A stretch of DNA of 64,000 nt, from the NCBI GenBank assembly GCA_964542895.1, contig CAZIWT010000001.1, forward strand, positions 46,584 through 110,583, read 5' to 3'. Below the pieces are notes generated by a model. That model ran no database searches, was not told the DNA's origin, and was given only the letters and a program-made list of their open reading frames with translations. Source of the stretch: Zymogenus sp964542895. Lineage in GTDB: Bacteria; Desulfobacterota; Zymogenia; Zymogenales; Zymogenaceae. Shown in pieces: positions 35,530-44,335 of the stretch (position 1 is the stretch's first letter; each line of letters opens with the position of its first letter). The translations under genes and the position numbers were made by a program.

Positions 35530-36063
35530 CCCTCTGAGATCGCGGTGGCCGGGAAGTTCGTCGGGCGGGACCAATACGTTTTTTGCCCAACACTCCTTCG
35601 ATTTGAGGTTTACCGTATCGTTTGTTGCGCGGGTTCAAAGGATTTTTTAAGAAGGAAGATTCGAGGGCGGCGAAACCTCGATTTATTGTGGTGTTCGGCG
35701 ATGATAGCCTTGGCCACTCATGATTCAGCCTCTTGAAAGATTTAACCAATCTGTTGGAATTTCGCCACAACGATAATGGAGCAAAGGGGAAATGACCCGC
35801 TGAATTTCAAAGGACGATCAGGCATTTTCAGCTATAAAACGTAATTGCATTCAGAAGTCGGAATATCACTTCCCCCCGTAAAAACCCAACTCCTCTTCGA
35901 ACGCTTTGAATTACTAAGAGCCGAATCGAAAGAAACTGATCCCCCCCATCAAAAAGCCCCTGTTATCTCTCATCTTGAGCTCGGCACCTCAAGTCCCCGA
36001 ACTTTTAATCCCCTTGTCGAGACGGCGACAATTTAAAAGGTCAGGCCTTTTTCAGCCGGTCAG
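35530..36063. other. 534-bp intergenic region, no supported gene
   Basis: Lies between the plus-strand nuclease and the minus-strand DUF39 gene (convergent). Short open frames on both strands show no codon pattern, start site or family resemblance. A poor inverted repeat near 36040-36055 (AAAAGG/CCTTTT) could serve the minus-strand gene but lacks a T run. Confidence 0.5.
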
Positions 36064-37236
36064 CTACTTCTTCGACGGGATCAAGACCTGCGGCTCGGTT
36101 AAGAAGAACTTCCCATTAACAATCCGGTCTTTTAATATAGCGGCGATCTCCCGCGCCTTTACAAAGCTCGACAGCGGCACCGTCTGTATCTCTCTACCGT
36201 TGAGGACTATTGTCCCCGATTTCAGGGCGGCGTAGGTGGTCATTCCCAGGGTCTTCCCGGTACTTTGGGGGTAGTCCACGCTGTAGTCTACGATCTGGGC
36301 CGTTATCTCCTCGTCGGAGACGGATGTATGATGCGCCATCTCCTCGTTGAGGATGGGGATCGGTATCCCCACCCCCACGGCCATGGAGCAGCCGTACCCT
36401 ATAAGGCTCACCCCTACGAGAAATTCGGGGCTCATCTTTTTGAGCTCCCCCATGACGGTCAGGGTCCCGGCGGGAACCATTGGGACGCCCTTTTCGCCCC
36501 TCACCGGCTTCGGATTGTGCTGAGTCCCGTGCCATATCACGTAGCCCTCGCCGCCGCCCAAAAATATCCTCGTGCCCAGCCCAATGGTCTTGAAGTAGGG
36601 ATCGTTAAAGAGGGGGGACAGCACGCCGGCGCTGCAGTAGTTTGCGTTCTGGAGATTAGGCCGGAGGACGCCCATATAAGTATATATAGTCTTTTTGCCC
36701 AGGTTGACCCCGACGTTGTAATTCTGGTAGGCGTTTCTCGGATTCAACAACATCGCGTAGGGGAAATCTTTCAGTCCCATCTTCTTTTTGTAACCCCTGT
36801 TCGGATAGCAGTCTGTGCCGTACGACTCGGCGACGAACTCGACCTTTTTTCCGGCCACGAGATCCTGTATCACGTGTCCGCCCCCGTATGGGAAATGCCC
36901 CGGATACACCTTATTCAGGGGATCGTCCAGGGAGGGTTCCGTGACCCCGAGATAGAAATCGACCGCCGCTATTCCTGAATAGGTCGGGACGTTGTTCAGA
37001 AGGACCTTCGAGGACTTTATTCTGGGAGTCGAATGGCCGAAGTTGAAAAAGGCCCCGGACGAGCACATCGGCCCAAAGGTTCCGGTCGTGACCACGTCCA
37101 CCCTCTTTGCGGCGTTCACCTCCCCCTCACGCCTCACTATATCGACCATCTCCTCCGCGGTGACCACCACGACCTTTCCGCCCTTGATTTTCTTATTGAT
37201 CTCTTCAATGCTTTTTTCAACCTGGTACTTTCCCAC
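36064..37236 (-). CDS. DUF39 / HcyBio homocysteine biosynthesis protein
   Basis: A 390-residue protein of the DUF39/HcyBio family: VEKSIEEINKKIKGGKVVVVTAEEM, TTGTFGPMCSSGAFFNFGHS, PYGGGHVIQDLVAGKKVEFVAESYGTDCYP, GLGTRIFLGGGEGYVIWHGTQHNPKP, GVGIPIPIL. In methanogens and some sulfate reducers this protein, with a NIL-domain ferredoxin partner, makes homocysteine from aspartate semialdehyde and sulfide. No NIL-ferredoxin gene is adjacent, so the partner must be elsewhere or absent. Conserved cysteines sit in MCSSG and TDCYP. GTG start preceded by GGGGGAG. Confidence 0.9.
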   Translation of the reverse strand: MGKYQVEKSIEEINKKIKGGKVVVVTAEEMVDIVRREGEVNAAKRVDVVTTGTFGPMCSSGAFFNFGHSTPRIKSSKVLLNNVPTYSGIAAVDFYLGVTEPSLDDPLNKVYPGHFPYGGGHVIQDLVAGKKVEFVAESYGTDCYPNRGYKKKMGLKDFPYAMLLNPRNAYQNYNVGVNLGKKTIYTYMGVLRPNLQNANYCSAGVLSPLFNDPYFKTIGLGTRIFLGGGEGYVIWHGTQHNPKPVRGEKGVPMVPAGTLTVMGELKKMSPEFLVGVSLIGYGCSMAVGVGIPIPILNEEMAHHTSVSDEEITAQIVDYSVDYPQSTGKTLGMTTYAALKSGTIVLNGREIQTVPLSSFVKAREIAAILKDRIVNGKFFLTEPQVLIPSKK

Positions 37237-37430
37237 TTTTCTCCCCCGAAGTTATCACAATACAAATAAATTGGAAATTAGCCCTCTAATAAAAACAGCT
37301 CGCAAATTTGGATTTAACAACGTAAAAGCCTGTTCACCCTTTAATCGAAGATAATCGTCGTCGGGAAAAGGCGGGCGTGAAAAAGACCGCTTTCAGGGCC
37401 ACCCGCTTGGGCCCTCAGCCATTGTATCCC

Positions 37431-38108
37431 CTAACGGCATTTTTTAATCGGGAGGTGCCTCGGTCTTATCTTGTTTTCTCCAATGTAAACCTTCCTGATG
37501 TTCCTCTTTCCGTCAATCTTTAGGTCGAACTTCACACACGGAGAACTCCCCTTGACCTTGAAATTGAAGCCCTTCTTTTCATCCTTCGACCTAAAAGAGA
37601 AGACCACCTTACTCTTGTTAACAACGGAGATTTCCCTTCCCTCCAGATCATCTCTCAACACCTTGTCTCCCGACTTATCCACATCCGTCCCCCCTATCTT
37701 CTTATCCAACAACTTCCACTTCTCTCCTTTCTCCTTCTCATCTATCCGCTTTTCCCTCTCCTTTTTCAACTTACCCTTCTTCTTGTTCGCCTCTTCGTCC
37801 TTCCCCATAATTCTCGAGACATATTTGAAGATTGTCTCGACAATCCCCTTTTCCTCCTTCTCGACGACATCGAACCTCCCCCTGGACAGGATGATCTCCC
37901 CGGAAAAGGTGTGGGGCGTATCACCGGTTATCGTCACCAGATGCCAGACCTTATTCTTGTCCCTCCAGAGATAGTACCCGTAGTCGCCTGTGTCCTTTAT
38001 CTTCGGCTTACCCTCAAAACTGACCCCGTAGCCGTAATCGGCGGTTAATATCAAGCCAACGAGCGTGGTTACGACAACTACGGTTAAGATATGTTTTAAT
38101 CGCCCCAT
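37431..38108 (-). CDS. Exported protein of unknown function, lysine/glutamate-rich
   Basis: Not recognised. A 225-residue protein with a signal peptide (HILTVVVVTTLVGLILTADYGYG) and a two-part body. The first part (about 25-80, FEGKPKIKDTGDYGYYLWRDKNKVWHLVTITGDTPHTFSGEI) has the look of a small beta domain that recurs in bacterial hypothetical proteins. The middle (80-150) is highly charged (KKKGKLKKEREKRIDEKEKGEKW). The last third (VFSFRSKDEKKGFNFKVKGSS) is another beta segment with one cysteine. It ends 53 bp before the FGGY kinase stop. A periplasmic location is inferred from the leader only. Confidence 0.62.
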   Translation of the reverse strand: MGRLKHILTVVVVTTLVGLILTADYGYGVSFEGKPKIKDTGDYGYYLWRDKNKVWHLVTITGDTPHTFSGEIILSRGRFDVVEKEEKGIVETIFKYVSRIMGKDEEANKKKGKLKKEREKRIDEKEKGEKWKLLDKKIGGTDVDKSGDKVLRDDLEGREISVVNKSKVVFSFRSKDEKKGFNFKVKGSSPCVKFDLKIDGKRNIRKVYIGENKIRPRHLPIKKCR

Positions 38109-38161
38109 AAAATCCTTTCCGGCCCCCCTATCTATGAATCATCATCGGCCCCATCTTTGCA

Positions 38162-39715
38162 TCAACCCTCCATGTAGCCCGTTATCTCCCCGATCCTCTT
38201 ATAGAGGGGCGCCAGGGCGTCGTATGTCTTCATAAAGACGTCGTTGTATAGGCCGTTGTATATCTTGTGGTTCTCCTTTATCGGCTCAAACTCCTTTCCG
38301 GTCCTGACCATCGCCTTTACCGCCTCGTCAAAGCCGCCGAACATCCCCGTGCCGACGGCGGCGTCTATCGCGGCGCCCATGCCGCACGTCTCGTATGTGG
38401 CCATCCTCTTTGTGGGGAGGTTGAAGATGTCAGCGGCGATCTGAACCGCAATGTCGCTCCTGGAGCCGCCCCCGCCGACCCGAAGCTCTTTCAATGGCAC
38501 CTTCGTATCACCCTGGGCGATCTCGCCGAGCCTCCTCAGCTCATAGCCTATACCTTCAAGAATTGCCCTGTATATATGGGCCCTCGTGTGGACGCTCCCG
38601 AAGCCGATTATGGAGCCCTTGGAGAACTTGAGGGACGGGTGGGGCGTCCAGTAGGGCTGGAGCATCAACCCCATTGAGCCGGGGGGAATGTCTTTTATGA
38701 CCTCGTCGAGGACCGCCTCCGTTGCCATGTTTCTTTTTTTCGCCTCGAGCGCCTCCCTGTAGCCGAGCTCCTGGGTGAACCACCGCGCCATCCAGAATCC
38801 CCGATAGATAAAGCACTCCAGGTTCCATGCGTCCGGCATGGAAGAGCACCAGGTAAAATAACGAACCTTCTTGCTCTCGGTGAACTTCTTGGTAACAATC
38901 TCCAGCGTTGTCGCCGTTCCGAAGGAGATCATCCCTATGTCCGGGGTGATGGCGCCGGCGCCGAGGGACTCCGACTGCTTGTCCCCCGCCCCCACCACGA
39001 CGGGAAGCCCTTCCGGGAGCCCCGTCTCTTTTGCGGCCGCCTTGGTTACGCGGCCCAACACCTCGTTAGGCTTGAAGAGCTTGGGTAGGTGATCCCTCTT
39101 TATCTGGAAGACGTCGAGGACCCCCTGGATACCGAACCAGTCGAACTTCTTCGATTCGAGGGGCCAGTAGCCGACGTACATCGACGCCGAGTCGTTGAAC
39201 TCCCCGGTGAGCTTGTGGACGAACCAGCTCGACACCTGGCAGAACTTGTGGGTCTTCTTGTATATCTCCGGCTCGTAGGTATAAATCCAGGTGAACTTAG
39301 AATTTTTTTGGATCAGGTTGATCATCTCCGACTTCCCGATGAGGCCGAAGAGGAGCTTTACCGAGGCGCTTATCGGTGGAGGGTCTTCGGTAAAGCGCTG
39401 GTCGAGCCAGATGATGGAGTTTCTCAGCGGATTTCCCTTCTTGTCCACCGGGATTATGTTTCCACGCTGGGCGGTTATCCCCATCCCGCAGAGCTTCTTC
39501 GGGTCGAACTTCTTGCTCTTCATCACATCTTTCGTCACGACGCAGAGCTTCTTCCAGTAGTCTTCCGGCTTCTGCTCCGCCCAACCGGGCTTGACCGAGA
39601 AGTAGGGGTCGTGGGGGGCCTGGGCCTTGGCCAGCTCGTTGCCCTCCCTGTCGTAGACTATCGCCCTGACGCTCTGGGTCCCGCTGTCGATCGCCATTAC
39701 GAATTCTTTTTCCAT
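38162..39715 (-). CDS. FGGY-family carbohydrate kinase
   Basis: A 517-residue kinase of the xylulokinase/glycerol kinase superfamily: FVMAIDSGTQSVRAIVYDREG (ATP-binding phosphate loop), GMGITAQRGNIIPVD, IIWLDQRFTEDPPP, VVVGAGDKQSESLGAGAI (the conserved catalytic aspartate) and LRVGGGGSRSDIAVQIAADIFNLP. The substrate cannot be read from sequence. It forms an operon with the DUF362 gene upstream (24 bp) under the promoter at 41191-41219. Confidence 0.9.
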   Translation of the reverse strand: MEKEFVMAIDSGTQSVRAIVYDREGNELAKAQAPHDPYFSVKPGWAEQKPEDYWKKLCVVTKDVMKSKKFDPKKLCGMGITAQRGNIIPVDKKGNPLRNSIIWLDQRFTEDPPPISASVKLLFGLIGKSEMINLIQKNSKFTWIYTYEPEIYKKTHKFCQVSSWFVHKLTGEFNDSASMYVGYWPLESKKFDWFGIQGVLDVFQIKRDHLPKLFKPNEVLGRVTKAAAKETGLPEGLPVVVGAGDKQSESLGAGAITPDIGMISFGTATTLEIVTKKFTESKKVRYFTWCSSMPDAWNLECFIYRGFWMARWFTQELGYREALEAKKRNMATEAVLDEVIKDIPPGSMGLMLQPYWTPHPSLKFSKGSIIGFGSVHTRAHIYRAILEGIGYELRRLGEIAQGDTKVPLKELRVGGGGSRSDIAVQIAADIFNLPTKRMATYETCGMGAAIDAAVGTGMFGGFDEAVKAMVRTGKEFEPIKENHKIYNGLYNDVFMKTYDALAPLYKRIGEITGYMEG

Positions 39716-39739
39716 AAATACACCTATTATAAAAATATT

Positions 39740-41131
39740 TTAAATAACCGGCTCCCATATGGGATCGAATTTTTTATAGTAGTCGAAAAAGCGCTCCCTG
39801 GCCGAGCGGGCCTTTTTTACCAGGTCTTCCTTCGTGATTACCCCCCTCTCGAGGAGGATCTCCTCCAGCTTGATCATCGCCTGCTGGTAGGGGAGGCAGC
39901 CGTAGAGAAACGTGTCGTGACCTTCGAGGGTTATCCTGTTTCTTATCTCCCTCGTCTCGCCTGAGGCGCCGATGGCGCAGTCGCCGAGGAAGAAGGTGTT
40001 CTTGTAATCCCACTCCTTTCCCGACGGGACCTTCGGATCGACCCCAACGATCAGGCTCGCCCCCTCCTTTATCTTTGTAAGGCTCCCCAGCACCACCGCC
40101 GCCATCAGCCAGCAGGCGTGGCACGCCCCGCCGATGTAGACGTCCACGTTCGGGTAGACGCCTGTGACCAGCGAATCTATCGGCTGGGTGTAGTTTATGG
40201 GGAGGGTGAATTTCTTTACCACGTCTTGAACCTTCTCGCCCACGACCTCGATCTTGGACGGGTCGGCGATGCCTATTCCGTCGTGGGCGGCGATACGGGT
40301 CGTCCCGACCACGAGGGGGTTTTCTATCCCCATGACCATCGACGAGATCGAGTCGACCGAGACGACGTCCTCCCCGGCGATGACAACCCCCATCGGGACC
40401 GGAAGCCCCGCCTCCCCGGCTCCCATCCCCTCCATACCGATCAGGCCGTCGACCACGGTTAAATCCGGCCTTCTCACCTTGGATATGTCCACCATATGCT
40501 GGTCGAGGTCGTCCCGGTGGCCGAAGTAGCGGTCCCCCTCGTTCAATATCCCCTGGAGGTTCTTTACCCCCAGTGTCACCATCGTCATCGTGTGGGTCTT
40601 GAGGGCGGGGATGTCGATAAAGACGTCCGCCTCCCTGATCACCTTCGGGTAGTCGACAAAGTGGAGGACCTTTCCGTCGGGCACCATCACGCACTCCTTC
40701 TCGGCGTCCTCAACGCCCAGGAGTTCGCCGCCGGCTTTCTCCACGGCGTCCTTCACCCCCAGAAGCCGCATGACATCGACCGTCTTCATTCCCCGGGGCA
40801 ATTCATCCGAGCCGGTCTCCCTGTCTATATTCACGCGCTTGATGAGGCTCCCGACGCTGACCCCCTCGATCACGATCACCTTCTTCGCCCCGGCCCCGAC
40901 ACAGAGCGAGACGACCGCCTTGATCACCCTCCTGTCCACCGAGACCGGCGGTGGGAATGGGGCGAAGAGGTTCGGCTTTATCGCAACGGTCTGTCCCGGT
41001 TTTACGAATCGCCCTATCCCCCCCACAAGGTCGACCGCCTCCTTCACCATCCCGGCGATCTCCACCTCTTCTATCGTCTCCGGGGGGGTTATTTTCGACT
41101 TTACTATGGAGACTACACTCTTCTCAGTCAT
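39740..41131 (-). CDS. DUF362 protein
   Basis: A 463-residue protein with DUF362 hallmarks: VSIVKSKITPPETIEEVEIAGMVKEAVDLVGGIGRFVKPGQTVAIKPNLFAP, VIEGVSVGS, DIPALKTHTMTMVTLGVKNLQGILNEGDR (positions about 190-220) and DGLIGMEGMGAGEAG. DUF362 proteins bind iron-sulfur clusters when a ferredoxin part is attached; none is visible, but GGACHACWL (about 330-338) offers a cysteine pair. Function unknown. First gene of the two-gene transcript with the FGGY kinase. Confidence 0.85.
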   Translation of the reverse strand: MTEKSVVSIVKSKITPPETIEEVEIAGMVKEAVDLVGGIGRFVKPGQTVAIKPNLFAPFPPPVSVDRRVIKAVVSLCVGAGAKKVIVIEGVSVGSLIKRVNIDRETGSDELPRGMKTVDVMRLLGVKDAVEKAGGELLGVEDAEKECVMVPDGKVLHFVDYPKVIREADVFIDIPALKTHTMTMVTLGVKNLQGILNEGDRYFGHRDDLDQHMVDISKVRRPDLTVVDGLIGMEGMGAGEAGLPVPMGVVIAGEDVVSVDSISSMVMGIENPLVVGTTRIAAHDGIGIADPSKIEVVGEKVQDVVKKFTLPINYTQPIDSLVTGVYPNVDVYIGGACHACWLMAAVVLGSLTKIKEGASLIVGVDPKVPSGKEWDYKNTFFLGDCAIGASGETREIRNRITLEGHDTFLYGCLPYQQAMIKLEEILLERGVITKEDLVKKARSARERFFDYYKKFDPIWEPVI

Positions 41132-41190
41132 ATATTTTCTCGAAGTCCCGGACTCAAAATATCTTCTACTGCTTGTTCTTTTCCGATTAT

Positions 41191-41219
41191 CTTATATCAC
41201 ATTTAATAAATATTCTCAA
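41191..41219 (-). promoter_or_regulatory. Promoter of the DUF362-FGGY operon
   Basis: Minus strand: TTGAGA (41219-41214), 17 bases, TATAAG (41196-41191), each five of six to the sigma-70 consensus. The transcript begins near 41184, about 53 bases before the DUF362 start. Confidence 0.7.
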
Positions 41220-41273
41220 TGAATTCTCTAAAATAATGTAATCCATCTAAAAATCATATAGGAAAACCGGAAT

Positions 41274-41303
41274 AAAAAAGGCCGGGACAGTTACGCCCCG
41301 ACC
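41274..41303 (-). terminator. Terminator after tRNA-Leu
   Basis: Read on the minus strand: GGTCGGG, a 10-base loop, CCCGGCC, then T6 (41279-41274). The stem has 7 pairs with one G-T. It lies 24 bp after the CCA end of the tRNA. Confidence 0.85.
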
Positions 41304-41327
41304 TTCATATTTTGATGAATCCAGTTA

Positions 41328-41413
41328 TGGTGCCGAAGGCGGGACTCGAACCCGCACAGGCATAACCCACCACCCCCTCAAGATGGCGTGTCTACCAGTT
41401 CCACCACTTCGGC
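41328..41413 (-). tRNA. tRNA-Leu(GAG)
   Basis: The complement folds to a class II tRNA: acceptor GCCGAAG/CTTCGGC, TTGAGGG anticodon loop between CCATC and GGTGG giving anticodon GAG, a long variable arm and TTCGAGTC in the T arm. The 3' CCA is encoded (41328-41330), total 86 bases. Its promoter and terminator are both visible, so it is its own transcript after secG. Confidence 0.97.
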
Positions 41414-41423
41414 ACGGCTTTTA

Positions 41424-41452
41424 AATTTATATAGTAAGTTTGTCTTTGTCAA
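41424..41452 (-). promoter_or_regulatory. Promoter of tRNA-Leu(GAG)
   Basis: Minus strand: perfect TTGACA (41452-41447), 17 bases, TAAATT (41429-41424), starting about 4 bases before the mature 5' end. Confidence 0.7.
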
Positions 41453-41665
41453 GCTATTTTTGGCGATTACGCCCAAAATATTCGTGACGAGAGGCCATCC
41501 ACAAAAAATCCCGCCCTCCTAAAAAATCAATCACATCGGCAAACCCTCAATAAAACCCTGCCCTTCTGCTGTCGCCCCATTATCTTTCTCATCCCCTTAC
41601 CCGCCGCAACTGAAAACCCTTCAATAAACCCATTTTCCTAAACTATCCATCCCCCCGCATAAAAA

Positions 41666-41992
41666 TTATTCGGCGTCGTCGCCGAGGTCTTCGATGTCGG
41701 GACCCTTCGGGAGCTCCTTCTCGACTCCGGGCTTCGCCTCTTCCTTCATGATCGACGGCGAGCCCACGTCCACCGAGAAGTAGGCGAGGGTCAGACTCGT
41801 GAGCATAAAGACCACGGCGGCGATGGTTGTAATCTTGTTAAGAAAGGTCGCCGGCCCGGAGCTTCCGAAGAGGGTCTGGCTGGACCCCCCGAAAGCGGCG
41901 CCCATATCGGAGCCCTTGCCGGTCTGCAGAAGCACGATAAGGATCAGGGCAAAGCACACTATAACGTGAAATGCCGTTATGATCGCTGTCAT
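41666..41992 (-). CDS. secG: Preprotein translocase subunit SecG
   Basis: A 108-residue protein with two TM helices (TAIITAFHVIVCFALILIVLLQ and ITTIAAVVFMLTSLTLAYFS) and the SecG hallmark TGKGSDMGAAFGGSSQTLFGSSGPATFLNK. It assists SecYE during protein export. The acidic tail (DIEDLGDDAE) is longer than in E. coli SecG. It follows tpiA, as in many Deltaproteobacteria and Firmicutes. Confidence 0.95.
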   Translation of the reverse strand: MTAIITAFHVIVCFALILIVLLQTGKGSDMGAAFGGSSQTLFGSSGPATFLNKITTIAAVVFMLTSLTLAYFSVDVGSPSIMKEEAKPGVEKELPKGPDIEDLGDDAE

Positions 41993-42195
41993 TGTATTCT
42001 CCTTTTGCCTTTTAATATCCCCGATCGAGCGACCGGGAATAAAATATCAAGATGTCTTTATATCTCATCTGGGGTGCCTTTTACCGCCCCCACGGGATGG
42101 AAATTCAAATTAGTAAGTTAAATCCCTTAATCAAACTGATGGCCCCCTCTCTCCCTGCTTCTCTCACACCTGACATCCCCCTTCCCCCTTACAGG

Positions 42196-42951
42196 CTACT
42201 TCCCGGCCTCCACTATCTTCTCGAAGGAGTCCGCCTTCAGGCTCGCCCCGCCGACGAGCGCCCCGTCGAGATCGGGCATGGAGAGGAGCTCCCGGGCGTT
42301 ATCCGGGGTCACACTACCACCATACAATATTTTCAGGCTTTTTGCAAGATTTTTGTCGATTTTGTCCGCTGTGAATCCCCTTATGAACTCGTGCATCTCC
42401 TGGGCCTGCTCCGGTGCCGCCGTCTCCCCGGTGCCTATGGCCCACACCGGCTCATAGGCGACAACTAGGTTTCCCAGCTCTTCCCGGCTCATTCCCGACA
42501 GGCCCAGGTCTATCTGGCTTTTCACCACGTCCTTTGCCTTTCCCTCTTTCCTCTCGGAGAGCTTCTCCCCCACGCAGAAGATCGGATTGATACCGGCGGT
42601 TATCGCCGCCCTTATCCTCTTGTTTATCTCCTCGTCGGTGTCGCCGAAGACGTTTCGCCTCTCTGAGTGCCCGATGATCACCATCTGAGCTCCCACTGCC
42701 TTTATCATCTCTGCGGACGTCTCTCCGGTGTAGGCCCCCTTCTCCTCATAGAAGAGGTTCTGGGCGGAGAGCCTGATGTTCGAGCCCTTCAACGCCTCGC
42801 CTACGGCGTGAAGGACCGTGAAATTCGGCGCCACGGCGACGGACGTGCCCTCGATATCTCCGATCCTCTTTACCAGCTCCGACGCGAGGGAGAGGGCGTC
42901 TTTTAGCGCCAGATTCATCTTCCAGTTAGCCGCTATCAGCTTCTCTCTCAT
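42196..42951 (-). CDS. tpiA: Triosephosphate isomerase
   Basis: A 251-residue enzyme with all TIM signatures: NWKMN (Lys11-type), MVIIGHSERRNVF (catalytic histidine), VVAYEPVWAIGTGETA (catalytic glutamate) and ILYGGSVTPDNA (phosphate binding). It interconverts dihydroxyacetone phosphate and glyceraldehyde 3-phosphate. Its start overlaps the end of pgk by 26 bp. Confidence 0.97.
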   Translation of the reverse strand: MREKLIAANWKMNLALKDALSLASELVKRIGDIEGTSVAVAPNFTVLHAVGEALKGSNIRLSAQNLFYEEKGAYTGETSAEMIKAVGAQMVIIGHSERRNVFGDTDEEINKRIRAAITAGINPIFCVGEKLSERKEGKAKDVVKSQIDLGLSGMSREELGNLVVAYEPVWAIGTGETAAPEQAQEMHEFIRGFTADKIDKNLAKSLKILYGGSVTPDNARELLSMPDLDGALVGGASLKADSFEKIVEAGK

Positions 42952-44158
42952 TTTCTTCCATTACCTTTTCTTCCAGCACGGCGATGGCCGGGAGCTTCTT
43001 CCCCTCGAGAAGCTCGATAAAGGCACCGCCGCCCGTGGATACGTATGATACATTTGCGAGCTCTCCCGCCTTGATCACGGCGACGTCCGTGTCGCCCCCG
43101 CCGACAATCGTAAGGGCGTACGAATTGACCACGTGAGAAACCATGGCAAACGTGCCCCGGGAGAAGGCATCCATTTCAAAGACCCCCATGGGGCCGTTCC
43201 AGATAATCGTCTTTGCGTTGTAAAGAACCTCGCCGAAGAGGGTCGTCGTCGAAGGCCCTATATCCATAATATGCCAGTTCTCCGGTATCTCCTGAACCGG
43301 TACTATCTTTGTCTCCGCCCTGAAGTCGAACTTTTCGGCCACGACGGCATCGACGGGCAGATAGAACTTTACGCCCTTGATCCTGGCCTTTTCCATGAGG
43401 CCCTTCGCCTTCCATATCAGATCGGCCTCCACGGGAGAGCTGCCCATCTCGTATTCCATCGCCGCAAGGAAGGTGAAAGCCATGGCTCCGCCGATGATGA
43501 GCTTATCGACCTTGTCCAGTAGGTTTTCGATGGCCGTAAGCTTGTCCGCGGCCTTCGCCCCGCCGAGAATGGCAACGACCGGACGGGCGGGTTTTTTTAC
43601 GGCCCGATCGAAATAGTTAAGCTCTTTTTTCATCAGGAACCCGGCGGCACAGACATCAAAGAACTTCGTTATGGCGTGGACCGAGGCGTGGGCCCTGTGG
43701 GCCACGGCGAACGCATTGTTGATATATATATCCGCGAGGTCGGATAGCTGTTTGGCGAACTTCTCGTCGTTCTTCGTCTCCCCGGGATTAAACCTAAGAT
43801 TTTCCAAGAGCATCACGTCGCCGGGATTCAGCCCCTTCACAAGCTTCTGTACCTCGGGGCCGACGCAATCGGGCGCCATTATGACTTCCTTGTTGAGGAG
43901 TCTCGAGAGTCTCTTGGCCACCGGCTTCAGGCTAAATTTCTCGACGAACTTACCCTTGGGGCGACCCATGTGAGACATCAGGATCACCTTGCATCCTTCG
44001 TCCAGGGCGTAGTTCACCGTCGGAAGGACGCTCCTTATCCTGAGGTCGTTTGTTATGTTGCCAAGCTCATCCATCGGGACGTTCATATCGACCCTGACGA
44101 GCAGCGCCTTTTCTCTGATATTAATATCGTCTATATATATAATATTCTGCCCGGTCAT
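42926..44158 (-). CDS. pgk: Phosphoglycerate kinase
   Basis: From ATG 44158 (AAGGA upstream) the protein has 410 residues; a TTG seven codons earlier lies inside that ribosome-binding site. Motifs: LLVRVDMNVPMDE, LMSHMGRPKGK, LENLRFNPGETKN and the C-terminal nucleotide part (WNGPMGVFEMDAFSRGT, TIVGGGDTDVAVIKAG). It makes ATP from 1,3-bisphosphoglycerate. The centre of the gap-pgk-tpiA-secG cluster. Confidence 0.97.
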   Translation of the reverse strand: MTGQNIIYIDDINIREKALLVRVDMNVPMDELGNITNDLRIRSVLPTVNYALDEGCKVILMSHMGRPKGKFVEKFSLKPVAKRLSRLLNKEVIMAPDCVGPEVQKLVKGLNPGDVMLLENLRFNPGETKNDEKFAKQLSDLADIYINNAFAVAHRAHASVHAITKFFDVCAAGFLMKKELNYFDRAVKKPARPVVAILGGAKAADKLTAIENLLDKVDKLIIGGAMAFTFLAAMEYEMGSSPVEADLIWKAKGLMEKARIKGVKFYLPVDAVVAEKFDFRAETKIVPVQEIPENWHIMDIGPSTTTLFGEVLYNAKTIIWNGPMGVFEMDAFSRGTFAMVSHVVNSYALTIVGGGDTDVAVIKAGELANVSYVSTGGGAFIELLEGKKLPAIAVLEEKVMEENEREADSG

Positions 44159-44335
44159 AACCTTTTTCCTTAAAAACAATTCAAATTTATATCCGCTTCA
44201 AGATCAACCTCGATCTCAATAAACCACCGATCCCCCCCACAAAATCCCCCCTTCAATCCGAGACAAACCGAACTTTTACCACACGCCCATTAATAACCAG
44301 ATTCAAGTATCCTCGGTGACCCCGCGGCCTTGGGC

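Noticed and set aside
35530..36063. Short open frames in the 534-bp gap
   Set aside because: Neither strand shows a start signal, codon bias or similarity.
39089..39964. A long plus-strand open frame opposite the FGGY and DUF362 genes
   Set aside because: It is a shadow of the two real genes, with no family resemblance and no ribosome-binding site.
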